In this document: piece after piece, positions 36,496 to 45,832 of the stretch
Numbering within the stretch: position 1 is the stretch's first letter
Layout: each line of letters starts with the position of its first letter
Assembly: GCF_030816855.1 (NCBI RefSeq)
Contig: NZ_JAUSYK010000001.1
Coordinates: 2,356,001-2,420,000, forward strand
Source: Arthrobacter sp. B3I4
Lineage (GTDB): Bacteria > Actinomycetota > Actinomycetes > Actinomycetales > Micrococcaceae
DNA: 64,000 nucleotides
Reading direction: 5' to 3'
Translations under genes and position numbers: made by a program
Notes under the pieces: model-generated
Told to the model about the DNA's origin: nothing
What the model saw: the letters and a program-made list of their open reading frames with translations, nothing else
Databases searched by the model: none

Positions 36496-38508
36496 TTAGT
36501 CGAGGCCGCGGCGTTTGAGTAGCGGTTCGAGCTGGGCGTCCCGGCCGCGGAAGGCGCGGAAGGACTCCAGCGGGTCGCGGCTGTTGCCGCGGGACAGCAG
36601 CTCGGCGCGGAAGAAGTCGCCGTTGCCGCGGGTCAGCCCGCCGTTCTCCTTGAACCACTCCACGGTCTCGGCATCGAGCACCTCGCTCCAGATGTAGGAG
36701 TAGTAGCCCGCGGCGTACCAGCCGCCGGCGAAAATGTGCTGGAAGTAGCCGGTGCGGTAGCGCGGCGGGATCAGGCTGTGCGCGACGCCGGCAGCCGCCA
36801 GCGCCTTGGCCTCGAACTCGACGACGTCATCCGGGATCTCGGTGCCGTCCAGCACGTGCCAGGCCAGGTCCAGCAGCGCGGCGCCCAGGTATTCGGTGGT
36901 GCCGAACCCCTCGCCCCACAGTTCGGCGGCGTTGAGCTTGTCCACGGTCTCCTGCGGCAGCGGCTCACCGCTGATGTGGTGCTTGGCGTAGTTGGCCAGC
37001 ACCTCAGGCCACATGATCCACATTTCGTTGACCTGGGAGGGGTACTCAACAAAGTCCCGGGGGACGGCGGTGCCGGCGAACCGCGGGTACGTGACCGAGG
37101 AGAAGAGGCCGTGCAGCGCGTGGCCGAATTCGTGGAACGTGGTGCGCAGCTCGTCCAGGGTCAGCAGCGTGGGTTCGCCGGCCGGCGGCTTGGAAATGTT
37201 GAGGTTGTTGATCACTACGGGCCGGGTGCCCAGCAGGTCCGACTGTTCCATCAGGGAGTTCATCCAGGCGCCGCCGCGCTTGGAATCCCGGGTGTAGTAG
37301 TCACCCAGGAACAGGCCGAGCTCCGTGCCGTCGGCGTTCTTGACTTCCCAGACCCGGACGTCCGGGTGGTAGCCAACCATGTCCGGGCGCTCGGTGAAGG
37401 TGATGCCGTACAGGGCGTTGGCGGCAAAGAAGACGCCGTCGTTCAGCACCCGGTCCAGCTCGAAGTACGGCCGGAGCGCCTGTTCATCCACCGAGTACCG
37501 GTCGCGCTTCACCCGGGCCGAGTAGAAGGCCCAGTCCCAGGCCTCCAACGGGTGGCCGGCGACCTCCGCCAGGGCCTCGGCCTCGGTGTCGGCATTCCGG
37601 ACGGCGGCGGGCGCCAGCCGGTTCATCATGGCCTGGACAGCCTGGAAGTCGGGCGCGGTCTGCTGGTCCACGGAGAGTTCGGCGAAGTTTGCGAAGCCCA
37701 GGAGCTTCGCCTTCTCGGCCCGGAGCCGGACCATGTCCTTGACCAGCTCCTGCACGTCGAGGCTGCCGCCGCCGGTGCCGCGGCCGATGGAGGCTTCGTA
37801 GAGCCGGCGCCGCACCTCGCGGTTCTCCAGCGCGGCCATGGCCGGCTGGTTGCTGGGCTGGATCAGGGTGAGGAGGTACTTGCCGTCGTGCCCGGCGTTG
37901 CGGGCGGCCTCTGCGGCGCTGGCGATGTCGTCAGCGGGCAGGCCGGCGAGCTCGGCGGCGTCGTCCAAGAGCAGCGAAGCGGACTTCATGCCCTCCTTGA
38001 CGCGTTGGCCGAATTCGGTGCCGAGGGTGGAGAGTTCGGCGTTGATGGCCTTGAGCCGTTCCTGGCCGTCCGGGTCGAGCTGGATCCCGGATTGCCGGAA
38101 CTCCTTGAGGTACTCCTCCACCAGCCGACGTGATTCGGCGTCGAGCTGGTCGGTGTTGATGGCGGCGAAGCGCTCGAACAAGCCGCGGTCCAGGTAGACG
38201 GCGTCCTGGTGGGCCGAAAACTTAGGGGACAGGCGGGTCTCCAGTTCACGGATGGCGTCTGAGGCGTCCGCGGACACCATCGTGAAGAACGACGCCGACG
38301 CCCGGTGCAGCAGCTGACCGGACCGCTCCATCGCGAGCGCGGTGTTCTCGAACGTTGCCGGCTCGGGATCCGCGATGATGGCTTCGATCTCGGCGAGGTG
38401 TTCTGCGAGACCAGCCTCCACGGCTTCGGAGTAGTGCCCGGTCTCAATCTCGGCAAAGGGCGGCAGACCGTACGGGAGGGTGCTGGGAGTCAGGAGGGGG
38501 TTAGTCAT
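36496..38508 (-). CDS. M3 family metallopeptidase (oligopeptidase A / Dcp type)
   Basis: The 670-residue cytoplasmic zinc peptidase has the active site TTFHEFGHALHGLFSSV at about residue 456 (HExxH) with the third ligand in the following FVEYPSQVNEMW. Family hallmarks GAWMNSLMEQSD and terminal RGNSRDPLESFRAFRGRDAQLEPLL are present. No signal peptide. The enzyme would trim short peptides left by other proteases. The ATG at 38508 sits inside an inverted repeat (38506-38525) that could hide the start in mRNA. Confidence 0.95.
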   Translation of the reverse strand: MTNPLLTPSTLPYGLPPFAEIETGHYSEAVEAGLAEHLAEIEAIIADPEPATFENTALAMERSGQLLHRASASFFTMVSADASDAIRELETRLSPKFSAHQDAVYLDRGLFERFAAINTDQLDAESRRLVEEYLKEFRQSGIQLDPDGQERLKAINAELSTLGTEFGQRVKEGMKSASLLLDDAAELAGLPADDIASAAEAARNAGHDGKYLLTLIQPSNQPAMAALENREVRRRLYEASIGRGTGGGSLDVQELVKDMVRLRAEKAKLLGFANFAELSVDQQTAPDFQAVQAMMNRLAPAAVRNADTEAEALAEVAGHPLEAWDWAFYSARVKRDRYSVDEQALRPYFELDRVLNDGVFFAANALYGITFTERPDMVGYHPDVRVWEVKNADGTELGLFLGDYYTRDSKRGGAWMNSLMEQSDLLGTRPVVINNLNISKPPAGEPTLLTLDELRTTFHEFGHALHGLFSSVTYPRFAGTAVPRDFVEYPSQVNEMWIMWPEVLANYAKHHISGEPLPQETVDKLNAAELWGEGFGTTEYLGAALLDLAWHVLDGTEIPDDVVEFEAKALAAAGVAHSLIPPRYRTGYFQHIFAGGWYAAGYYSYIWSEVLDAETVEWFKENGGLTRGNGDFFRAELLSRGNSRDPLESFRAFRGRDAQLEPLLKRRGLD

Positions 38509-38525
38509 GAAATGACTCTTTCATG
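38506..38525 (-). promoter_or_regulatory. Inverted repeat covering the M3 peptidase start codon
   Basis: CATGAAA-N6-TTTCATG at 38506-38512 and 38519-38525. In the minus-strand mRNA the 3' arm contains the AUG and the loop is GAGUCA. It may fold into a hairpin that slows initiation or serve as an operator. Confidence 0.45.
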
Positions 38526-38589
38526 TAAACGGGGAGTTCTCAACGAAATGCTGCGCGTGTTGTGACATACGCCACCGTACGATGGCCTC

Positions 38590-39873
38590 ATGCACACCCT
38601 CGTTCCAAGGCCGAAGTATGCCCGGGCAGGCCGGCGGCTGCTCGCCGGCTCGGCAGCGGTGTTACTGACCCTTTCCCTGGCCTCCTGCGGCCTTGTTGCC
38701 CGACCGGGAGGCGACGCGCAGGGATCTCCGGCGGCAGGCTCTGCCGGGCAGACGACGGCGACTGCCGGCGCGACGGCGAACATGCCGAGCCCCACTCCCA
38801 CGCCTACCCCGACGCCCGGGAAGGGGCCGGCCTGCCCGGCGGTACGCTGCGCCTCGGTCCTGGTGACCGGGGACATGCTGGTCCACGCCCAGTTGTGGGA
38901 GCAGACCCCTGCCGACGCCCTCGCCACCGGAGCCAAGGGCCTGGACTTCGGGCCGCTGCTAGAAGGCCAGCGCAAGTACATCGAGAAGAGCGACCTTGCG
39001 CTCTGCCATCAGGAGACGCCTGTTGCCGGGCCCACCGGCCCGTTCTCCGCTTATCCGTCGTTCAACGTGCCGCCCCAGATCATCACCGCCGCCCGGCAGG
39101 TCGGCTACCAGGCCTGCACCACGGCCAGCAACCACACGATCGACCGCGGCACGGCAGGCCTGGTCCGCACCCTTGACGCCCTCGACGCCGCCGGGCTGCA
39201 ACATACCGGTTCCTACCGCAGCCAAGCCGACTCCCAGGGCGTGCTCATCCTGCAAACCGCCGCGGCCAAGGTCGCCGTGATTGAGGGCGCCTACGGGTTG
39301 AACGGGCAGACGCCGGAGTACGCCTGGCAGGTGGACCTGCTCGATCCTGCCGCAATGATCGCCAAGGCCCGGAAAGCGAGGGAACTGGGCGCGGACATCG
39401 TGCTGGGTGTTATGCACGCCGGCGACGAATACGCCAGCGTGCCCAACGCCGAGCAGCGCGGCGTCGCCCATGCCCTCGTGGACAGCGGCCAGTTCACGAT
39501 GATCTACGGTCACCACACCCACTCGGTGCTGCCAATCGAACAGTACAAGGGGACCTGGATTGTCTACGGGCTGGGCAACGGGGTAACGGAACTCTCGCCG
39601 ACGTACGTGGTGAACAACGAGGGCCTGCTTGTCCGGGCGCAGTTCAGCCAGGACGCCACCGGCAAGTGGACGGTCCCGGACCTCGGCTGGGCGCCTTCGG
39701 TCATTGTGCGCGGACCCTACCGCTGGTGCTCGGTGGCGTCGGACGCGCCGCAGGGCAGCTGCGCAGGGCCGGCCGCGGACAAGGCCACCCGGCTGCGGAC
39801 CCAGGCCGTCGTGGAATCTATGGGCGCGGCAGCCGCAGGGGCCCACGAACTGCTGATCAGTAAGGAGCGCTGA
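38590..39873 (+). CDS. CapA family lipoprotein (poly-gamma-glutamate/capsule-type metallophosphoesterase)
   Basis: The 427-residue lipoprotein has a signal peptide with lipobox LASC (Cys33), then an Ala/Thr/Pro linker (PTPTPTPTPGK) and a calcineurin-like CapA fold. The fold shows VTGDMLVHAQLW, TASNHTIDRG, LGVMHAGDEY and GHHTHSVLPIEQYKGTWIVYGLGN. CapA proteins are linked to poly-gamma-glutamate or related capsule assembly, but no other cap genes are nearby. It is exported and anchored outside. TACGAT lies six bases before the ATG without a ribosome site. The next gene follows three bases after its stop. Confidence 0.9.
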   Translation: MHTLVPRPKYARAGRRLLAGSAAVLLTLSLASCGLVARPGGDAQGSPAAGSAGQTTATAGATANMPSPTPTPTPTPGKGPACPAVRCASVLVTGDMLVHAQLWEQTPADALATGAKGLDFGPLLEGQRKYIEKSDLALCHQETPVAGPTGPFSAYPSFNVPPQIITAARQVGYQACTTASNHTIDRGTAGLVRTLDALDAAGLQHTGSYRSQADSQGVLILQTAAAKVAVIEGAYGLNGQTPEYAWQVDLLDPAAMIAKARKARELGADIVLGVMHAGDEYASVPNAEQRGVAHALVDSGQFTMIYGHHTHSVLPIEQYKGTWIVYGLGNGVTELSPTYVVNNEGLLVRAQFSQDATGKWTVPDLGWAPSVIVRGPYRWCSVASDAPQGSCAGPAADKATRLRTQAVVESMGAAAAGAHELLISKER

Positions 39874-39875
39874 CC

Positions 39876-40742
39876 TTGAAATCATCCGAACCTCGGGAAG
39901 GGCTGAGCGAACGACGGCGGAGCGTCGCGGCACGCGGTGCCGAGCTTGCCGTCTTCGAGTACGGCCCGCAGCCGGGCCCGGGCGTTCCGACGCTGCTGCT
40001 GGTCCACGGCTACCCGGACGACCACCGGGTCTTTCTCCCTGCTATCGAACAGCTCGCGTCCAGCCACCATGTGGTCGCCTACGACACCCGGAACGCAGGT
40101 GCCTCGGACGTCACCGGAAGTCCTGGCGACTTCAGCTTGGCGACGCTCGTGGACGACCTTTTCGCGGTGCTGTCTGCCGTCGGTGCGGCCGGAGGTGCAG
40201 GCGCCGTCCACGTGGTGGGCCACGACTGGGGCTCGATCCAGGGCTGGGCCGCGGTGCAGGATCCGCGCGCCGCGGCCCTGATCAGCCGGTACACGTCCAT
40301 CTCCGGCCCGGACCTGCGCCACTTGTCACGCTGGATGCGCGCCCGCTACCGCAGGCCGCGGGCGTGGCCCCAGCTGGCGGGGCAGTTGCTGCGCAGCTGG
40401 TACGTCGGTGCTTTCATGCTTCCGGTGCTGCCGGAGGCCGTCTGGCGGTTGTTCCTGACCCGGCGATACGAGCAACTGGCCAAGCGCGACGTCGGGAACG
40501 ACCCGGTCCGAGGCCTGGCGCTCTACCGGGCCAATATGTTCACGGCGCGGAAGTGGCCGGCGGCGGCAAGGGTCGTCATGCCCGTGCTGGTCGTGGTGCC
40601 GGTCCGGGACCCGTTCCTGTCCCCGGACCTGGTGGAGGGGCTCGAAACGTGGGTCGACGACCTGACGGTAGCGCGGGTGGACAACGGCCACTGGTGGCCC
40701 GCAACCCGGCCGGCGGAGTTCGCCGCACTGATTAGGAACTAA
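39876..40742 (+). CDS. Alpha/beta hydrolase (epoxide-hydrolase-like)
   Basis: The 288-residue protein has LLVHGYPDDHRVF (oxyanion loop HGYPD), VVGHDWGSIQG, where Asp is the nucleophile instead of Ser, and terminal VDNGHWWPATRP with the catalytic His. The Asp nucleophile and HGYPD signature match epoxide hydrolases and haloalkane dehalogenases. Cytoplasmic; substrate unknown. The TTG start at 39876 is preceded by AGGAG about ten bases upstream and lies two bases after the CapA stop. Confidence 0.82.
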   Translation: MKSSEPREGLSERRRSVAARGAELAVFEYGPQPGPGVPTLLLVHGYPDDHRVFLPAIEQLASSHHVVAYDTRNAGASDVTGSPGDFSLATLVDDLFAVLSAVGAAGGAGAVHVVGHDWGSIQGWAAVQDPRAAALISRYTSISGPDLRHLSRWMRARYRRPRAWPQLAGQLLRSWYVGAFMLPVLPEAVWRLFLTRRYEQLAKRDVGNDPVRGLALYRANMFTARKWPAAARVVMPVLVVVPVRDPFLSPDLVEGLETWVDDLTVARVDNGHWWPATRPAEFAALIRN

Positions 40743-40819
40743 AGCGTCGGTAAAGGCCCCGGATAGTATGAATGCCGTGTCCGGTGCCGTCGCAGGGTTG
40801 GCCGCCGGCGGGCCGGTCG

Positions 40820-41641
40820 TCAGCGCGGGCGGCGGGCCGCGTGCTCGCGGGCGAGGACAGCGTAGGAGTCGTCGGGGGAGCCGGGCGTGAAGCTGCCGAA
40901 CTTGCGCTCCGCGGCGGTCTTGATCAGGAAGTCCGCCAGTGCCGGGTTCTTGGGCAAGAGCGAACCGTGCAGGTAGCTCGCCACAATGTTGCGGTAGCGG
41001 GCGCCTTCCTGGCCATCGCTGCTGTTGTTGCCGGTGCCTTTGGCCGTGGTGCCCAGCGGTTCGACCCCGGGGCCGAGCGTCGTCTGGCCGCTGTGGTTCT
41101 CATAGCCCAGCACCGTGCCGAACTCCGGTGAGGCCACCGTGACGTTGCCGATCAGCCGTTCATCCGTGCCCTGGGTTCCCACGTCCAGGACACCGATGCC
41201 GGGGATCACCGAGCCGGTCCGGGTCTTGAAGAACTTGCCGAACAGCTGGTACAGCCCGCAGATCACCAGCATGGGCGTGCCGTCCTCAGCCAGTTCCTTG
41301 AGCACCGTCTCTCTGGACAGCAGGTCATCCTGGATCACCAGCTGGCCGCTGTCCTGGCCGCCGCCGCCCACGATCAGGTCGACGTCGGCGGGGAAGTCAT
41401 CGCCAACGTTGTACTCCAGCAACTCCGGGGTGTAGCCGTGCCAGCGGAGCCGCTGGGCCAGCACCAGGGCGTTGCCCCAGTCGCCGTAGATGTTCATGTC
41501 CCGCGGGTAGAGCTGCAGCACCCGGATGGTGCCCTTGCTCGGCGCGGCCGGCTCCTCGGGCGGCAGAACGTGACCGAAAGACAGTTCGTGCTCCTCAGGC
41601 GAGTCGGGGGATTCAGCGGATTCCGGCGATTCGGGGGTCAA
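40820..41641 (-). CDS. gatD: Lipid II isoglutaminyl synthase, glutamine amidotransferase subunit
   Basis: The 273-residue class I amidotransferase provides ammonia for amidation of the alpha-carboxyl of D-Glu in lipid II. MLVICGLYQLFG has the catalytic Cys and IVASYLHGSLLPKNPAL the catalytic His. The N-terminal 35 residues are Glu/Ser/Pro-rich. The TTG at 41641 overlaps the MurT stop (TTGA) and follows GGAGG, marking it as the start. Forms a heterodimer with MurT from the gene immediately upstream. Confidence 0.93.
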   Translation of the reverse strand: MTPESPESAESPDSPEEHELSFGHVLPPEEPAAPSKGTIRVLQLYPRDMNIYGDWGNALVLAQRLRWHGYTPELLEYNVGDDFPADVDLIVGGGGQDSGQLVIQDDLLSRETVLKELAEDGTPMLVICGLYQLFGKFFKTRTGSVIPGIGVLDVGTQGTDERLIGNVTVASPEFGTVLGYENHSGQTTLGPGVEPLGTTAKGTGNNSSDGQEGARYRNIVASYLHGSLLPKNPALADFLIKTAAERKFGSFTPGSPDDSYAVLAREHAARRPR

Positions 41642-42945
41642 GAGACCACCTCCACAGTGGTGATTTTGGACAGTTCGCGGCGGATGGCCAGCATGGCGGT
41701 GTAGGTGCAGAAGATGCGCTTCGGCTGGTCCTTGGCGCCGCGGATGAAGGCGGCCAGGGCGGCGGGAAGGTCCGTATCGACGGCGCCGATGGCGACGTCG
41801 TCGTACTGCAGCCGCAACGCCATGTCGTAGGCGCGGGAGCCCGAGAGCTGGTCCACGCCGCCTTCGCGCAGGGTGTCGAATTCCACGTCCCACAGCCAGG
41901 ACATGTCCCGTCCATCGGCGTAATTGTCATTGATCGCGATCATGGTGGCGTACCCGGCGGCGGGGAACGACTTTAGGCCCAGCCGGAAACCGCTGGGGTT
42001 CTTGACCAGCACCAGCTCGAGCGGAAGGCCGTCGACGACGAGGCTTTCGCCGCGGCCGAAGGCCGGCGCCACGTTGGCGAGGGCCTTCAACAGCCCTTCA
42101 TTGTCGGCGGCCGCACCGGCATCTCGCACCGCGATGGCCCGGGCCAGGGTCAGCGCTGCCGCCGCGTTGAAGATGTTGTAGACGCCGCGCAGTTTCATCC
42201 GGGTGCTGACTGTGGCGCCGTCGTACTCGAAGTCGGCGTCGTCGGCGCCCACCCGGCGCAGCACCACGTCGGCGTCCGGCTTGGCGGGGGCTGCCGGCAC
42301 AGGGCTGCCCGGCGCGGCGCGCATCTCGTCGTCGTTGGGGAAGGTGCTGAGCAGCGAGTCGTCGAGGCCGAAGTACCGCACCGCGGGACCACCGGACGTC
42401 TCTGCTGCGAGTGTGTCCGCGATCCGGGCGACACGCGGGTCCTCGCGGTTCAGGACCACGGTCCCGGTGGTCTTGGCCGCGATGTGCTGGAGCAGCTCGG
42501 CAGTCTTGTCGATTTCGCCGAAACGGTCCAGCTGGTCGCGGAGGACATTCAGCAAGAGGCAGTAACGCGGCGGAACCTTGTTGACGAAGTGCACGGCATG
42601 GGCCTCGTCCAGCTCGAGCACGGCGACGTCGGCGTCAAGCCGCCCCCGCCAGTTGACCTCGCCCAGCAGGGCCGCGGCCACACCGCGGGTGAAGTTGCTG
42701 CCGGTACGGTTCGTGAAGACCCTCAGGCCCTGACTCTCCAGCAGTTCGACCACCATTTTGGTGGTGGTGGTCTTGCCGTTTGTGCCACTGACGACGGCGA
42801 CGCCCAGCGGCAGGGTGGACAGCGTCCGCTGCATGAAACCGGGATCCATTTTTTCGACCACCAGGCCGGGGAGGGCCGAGCCTCCGCCCCGGAGCCGGGA
42901 GACCCGGCGGACGAGTTTGCCGAGCGGAACGCTGAAGTAGAGCAT
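41638..42945 (-). CDS. murT: Lipid II isoglutaminyl synthase, MurT subunit
   Basis: The 435-residue Mur-ligase-like ATPase has P-loop [12 protein letters not shown] (Lys58), [24 protein letters not shown], and the C-terminal DUF1727 with [17 protein letters not shown]. It activates the D-Glu carboxyl for ammonia from GatD, so peptidoglycan stems carry isoglutamine. In the middle, where the S. aureus/S. pneumoniae enzymes have a Cys4 zinc ribbon, this protein has a Pro/Ala-rich stretch and no cysteines; only two Cys occur in the whole protein (YCLLL and FCTYT). TATATT seven bases before the ATG indicates a leaderless transcript. Confidence 0.93.
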   Translation of the reverse strand: MLYFSVPLGKLVRRVSRLRGGGSALPGLVVEKMDPGFMQRTLSTLPLGVAVVSGTNGKTTTTKMVVELLESQGLRVFTNRTGSNFTRGVAAALLGEVNWRGRLDADVAVLELDEAHAVHFVNKVPPRYCLLLNVLRDQLDRFGEIDKTAELLQHIAAKTTGTVVLNREDPRVARIADTLAAETSGGPAVRYFGLDDSLLSTFPNDDEMRAAPGSPVPAAPAKPDADVVLRRVGADDADFEYDGATVSTRMKLRGVYNIFNAAAALTLARAIAVRDAGAAADNEGLLKALANVAPAFGRGESLVVDGLPLELVLVKNPSGFRLGLKSFPAAGYATMIAINDNYADGRDMSWLWDVEFDTLREGGVDQLSGSRAYDMALRLQYDDVAIGAVDTDLPAALAAFIRGAKDQPKRIFCTYTAMLAIRRELSKITTVEVVS

Positions 42946-42952
42946 GCTTTGT

Positions 42953-42958
42953 AATATA
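42953..42958 (-). promoter_or_regulatory. -10 element of the murT-gatD promoter, probably leaderless
   Basis: TATATT on the minus strand matches the -10 consensus at five of six positions. It ends seven bases before the ATG at 42945, placing the start of transcription at or next to the start codon. No -35 of quality was found. Confidence 0.55.
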
Positions 42959-43037
42959 TCCCAGCGGCGGCATGGAACCCGGCCGGGCGGGCCGCCCCGG
43001 TGCGGCCCGCGGAATTCCCGCGCACTATGCTGGCAGT

Positions 43038-43739
43038 ATGACTTCCCCTTCCTTCCTGCCTGGCTCCCGCGCGGGTTTGGGCCTGCGGATCGGCGTCCTG
43101 GCGCTGCAGGGCGACTTCCGTGAGCACCTGCGGGCGATGGACGCCGCCGGCGCCACCGGCGTCGGCGTCCGCCGCCCCTCCGAACTGGAAGGCCTCGACG
43201 GCCTGATCATTCCCGGCGGGGAATCGACCGCGATCGACAAGCTGGCCAGGGCGTTTGAACTGCAGGACCCGCTGCGCGAACGGATCCAGTCCGGACTGCC
43301 CGTCTACGGCTCCTGCGCCGGCATGATCCTGCTGGCGGACGACATCGCCGACCCCGCCACGGACCTTGCCGGCAACCCGCAGCAGACGTTCGGCGGACTG
43401 GACATCACGGTGCGCCGCAACGCCTTCGGCAGGCAGCGTGAATCGTTCGAGACTGACCTGGAGTTCAAAGGCCTGGAGTTCAGCGCCGGTGAGTCCGGCG
43501 TCGCCCCGGTGCATGCAGCCTTTATCCGCGGCCCCTGGGTGGAGCGCGTCGGCGACGGCGTGGAGGTCCTCGCCCGGGTGGAACCGTCCCGGGCCGGCCA
43601 CCCGGAATCCCTCGAAGGGACGGCTAGAATTGTTGCAGTGCGTTCCGGCAAGCTGCTGGCCACCTCCTTCCACCCGGAAGTGACGGGGGAGAAGCGCGTG
43701 CACGAACTGTTTATTCGAATGATCAGAGGAGAAGCGTAA
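43038..43739 (+). CDS. pdxT: Pyridoxal 5'-phosphate synthase glutaminase subunit
   Basis: The 233-residue class I glutaminase partners PdxS. Motifs are [39 protein letters not shown] with the catalytic Cys, and [14 protein letters not shown] with His and Glu of the triad. Length is somewhat longer than the usual 190-200 residues because of an N-terminal extension and an insertion ([13 protein letters not shown] region). TATGCT lies six bases before the ATG. It is followed after three bases by yebC, and translation is likely coupled with it. Confidence 0.95.
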   Translation: MTSPSFLPGSRAGLGLRIGVLALQGDFREHLRAMDAAGATGVGVRRPSELEGLDGLIIPGGESTAIDKLARAFELQDPLRERIQSGLPVYGSCAGMILLADDIADPATDLAGNPQQTFGGLDITVRRNAFGRQRESFETDLEFKGLEFSAGESGVAPVHAAFIRGPWVERVGDGVEVLARVEPSRAGHPESLEGTARIVAVRSGKLLATSFHPEVTGEKRVHELFIRMIRGEA

Positions 43740-43742
43740 AGC

Positions 43743-44498
43743 ATGTCAGGTCACTCCAAATGGGCGACGACCAAGCACAAGAAGGCCATCCTCGATAGCC
43801 GCAGGGCCAAGTCGTTCGCCAAGCTGATCAAAAACATCGAAGTTGCCGCGCGCATGGGCGGACCCGACCTGGCCGGCAACCCGAGCCTGGAACTTGCCGT
43901 CACCAAAGCCAAGAAGACCTCGGTTCCCGCCGACAACATTGACCGCGCCATCAAGCGCGGCGCCGGCCTCACCGGCGAAGTCGTGGACTATACCGAAATC
44001 ATGTACGAATGCCGCGGCCCGCAGGGTTCGGCACTGCTGATCGAGTGCCTCACCGACAACAAGAACCGCGCCGCCTCCGAGGTCCGGCTCGCGATCTCCC
44101 GCAACGGCGGCACCATCGCCGATCCCGGTTCGGTCAGCTACCTGTTCTCCCGTAAAGGCGTCGTCTCACTGCCGAAGAACGGCCTGACCGAGGACGACGT
44201 GCTGATGGCTGTCCTCGACGCCGGTGCCGAGGAAGTCAAGGACAACGGCGACAGCTTCGAGATCCACTCCGAACCGACTGACCTGCAGGCCATCCGCGAT
44301 GCGCTGAAGGAAGCCGGCATGGAATACGACACCGACGAGGCCGAGTTCGTGCCGTCCATGCAGGTGCCGCTGGACGTCGACGCCGCCAAGAAGTTCATGA
44401 AACTCGTGGACGCACTGGAAGAGCTCGACGACGTACAGAACGTCTACAGCAACGCCGACCTCAGCGACGAAGTGCAGGCCGCACTGGAAGCCGAGTGA
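43743..44498 (+). CDS. yebC: YebC/PmpR family DNA-binding regulator
   Basis: The 251-residue three-domain protein starts [25 protein letters not shown] and continues with [43 protein letters not shown] and YLFSRKGVV. Family members act as transcriptional regulators, and some bind ribosomes to ease proline-rich translation. AGGAGAAG ends nine bases before the ATG. Classic position before ruvCAB; the stop overlaps the ruvC start (GTGA). Confidence 0.96.
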   Translation: MSGHSKWATTKHKKAILDSRRAKSFAKLIKNIEVAARMGGPDLAGNPSLELAVTKAKKTSVPADNIDRAIKRGAGLTGEVVDYTEIMYECRGPQGSALLIECLTDNKNRAASEVRLAISRNGGTIADPGSVSYLFSRKGVVSLPKNGLTEDDVLMAVLDAGAEEVKDNGDSFEIHSEPTDLQAIRDALKEAGMEYDTDEAEFVPSMQVPLDVDAAKKFMKLVDALEELDDVQNVYSNADLSDEVQAALEAE

Positions 44499-45103
44499 CC
44501 CTGCGCGTCCTCGGCGTCGATCCCGGCCTCACCCGCTGCGGAATCGGCGTCGTCGACGTCGAGAAGAACCGCCGAGCCACGATGGTGGCGTTCGGCGTCG
44601 TCGGCACCTCGCCGGAAGAAGACCTGGACCAGCGCCTGCTGGTGATCGCCACCTCGATCGACGACTGGCTCGACAAGCACGAACCGCACGTCCTCGCCGT
44701 CGAACGCGTCTTTTCCCAGCTCAACGTCAGCACCGTGATGGGCGTCGCCCAGGCCTCCGGCGTCGTGATAGCCGCCGCCGCGCGGCGCGGCATCCCGGTC
44801 GCGCTGCACACGCCGTCCGAAGTCAAGGCCGCCGTGACCGGCAGCGGCACCTCCAACAAGGACGCCGTGACCAAGCTGGTCACCAAGATCCTCCGGCTCG
44901 ACGCTCCGCCGCGCCCGGCCGACGCCGCCGATGCCCTCGCCCTGGCGATCACCCACGCCTGGCGGTCCGGCGGCGCCACTGCCGGCGGTGGAAGTGCCGG
45001 CACTGGCGCCGCCGGCTCCGCCGCGGGCCCTGGCCGCCAGTCGCTCACCCCCGCGCAGCGCGCCTGGGCCGACGCCGAAGCCAAAGCGCGGCGTGCGCGC
45101 TGA
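44495..45103 (+). CDS. ruvC: Holliday junction resolvase
   Basis: The 202-residue RNase H-fold nuclease begins [16 protein letters not shown] with catalytic Asp, continues [22 protein letters not shown] with Glu, and ends the core at [19 protein letters not shown] with the last acidic residues. It has a Gly/Ala-rich C-terminal tail of about 45 residues not needed for catalysis. The GTG start overlaps yebC. It cuts junctions migrated by RuvAB, encoded just downstream. Confidence 0.96.
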   Translation: MTLRVLGVDPGLTRCGIGVVDVEKNRRATMVAFGVVGTSPEEDLDQRLLVIATSIDDWLDKHEPHVLAVERVFSQLNVSTVMGVAQASGVVIAAAARRGIPVALHTPSEVKAAVTGSGTSNKDAVTKLVTKILRLDAPPRPADAADALALAITHAWRSGGATAGGGSAGTGAAGSAAGPGRQSLTPAQRAWADAEAKARRAR

Positions 45104-45128
45104 ATGTCCGCGCCGCTTGCTAGGGTAT

Positions 45129-45144
45129 TCGTAGATATGTTCGG
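45129..45144 (+). promoter_or_regulatory. LexA-like box between ruvC and ruvA
   Basis: TCGTAG-ATAT-GTTCGG agrees with TCGAAC-N4-GTTCGA at nine of twelve half-site positions and with the dnaE2 box of this window at 13 of 16 bases. It lies 41 bases before the ruvA start, within a short intergenic region that may carry an internal promoter. Confidence 0.5.
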
Positions 45145-45184
45145 ATAGCCGGCTGCAGCCCAGCCGTAAAACAGGAGCCAGGCC

Positions 45185-45832
45185 TTGATCAGTTTTCTCC
45201 GCGGAACCGTTGCGCACGTCGGCCTGTCCTCGGCCGTGATCGACCTCAACGGTGCCGGCATGAGCGTCAACGCCACGCCGCAGACCCTCAGTAGGCTCCG
45301 CGTCGGGGACGAAGGTAAGCTGTTCACCTCCCTGATCGTGCGCGAGGACTCGCTGACGCTGTTCGGCTTCGCCAGCGACGACGAACGCGAGGTCTTTGAC
45401 GTGCTGCTCAGCGTCAGCGGCGTCGGACCGCGGCTGGCACTCGCCGTCCTGGCAGTCCATGAACCCGAGGCCATCCGCATCGCTGCGCACTCGGGCGACG
45501 GCAAGGCGTTCACCAAGGTTCCCGGTATTGGCCCCAAGGTCGCCGGTCGGATCGTGCTGGAACTGGCGGGCAAGCTCGTGCCGCACGGCACCCCGGGCAG
45601 CGCCGCGCCGGCCACGTCGTCGGCCGAGACGGTCTGGAAGCCGCAAGTGGTCGCCGCGATGACCAGCCTGGGCTGGTCCGAGAAGGACGCCACCGCCAGC
45701 ATTGACAAGTCACTGGCTGATTCCCCCGAACTGGCCGAAAAGGGCAACGTTGCGGAAATCCTCCGCGCCACGCTGCGCTGGCTGGGCCAGGACGGCGCAC
45801 GTGCCGGGAACCGGGTAGGCGCCCGTGGCTGA
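45185..45832 (+). CDS. ruvA: Holliday junction branch migration protein RuvA
   Basis: The 215-residue protein has an OB-fold domain ([22 protein letters not shown]), two helix-hairpin-helix motifs ([17 protein letters not shown] and [19 protein letters not shown]), a linker, and a C-terminal three-helix domain that contacts RuvB ([17 protein letters not shown]). TTG start at 45185 preceded by AGGAG. The stop overlaps ruvB by eight bases. Confidence 0.96.
   Translation: MISFLRGTVAHVGLSSAVIDLNGAGMSVNATPQTLSRLRVGDEGKLFTSLIVREDSLTLFGFASDDEREVFDVLLSVSGVGPRLALAVLAVHEPEAIRIAAHSGDGKAFTKVPGIGPKVAGRIVLELAGKLVPHGTPGSAAPATSSAETVWKPQVVAAMTSLGWSEKDATASIDKSLADSPELAEKGNVAEILRATLRWLGQDGARAGNRVGARG

Noticed and set aside
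36736..38133. A 465-codon plus-strand frame opposite the M3 peptidase
   Set aside because: The peptidase with its zinc motif is on the other strand; the opposing frame has no domain.
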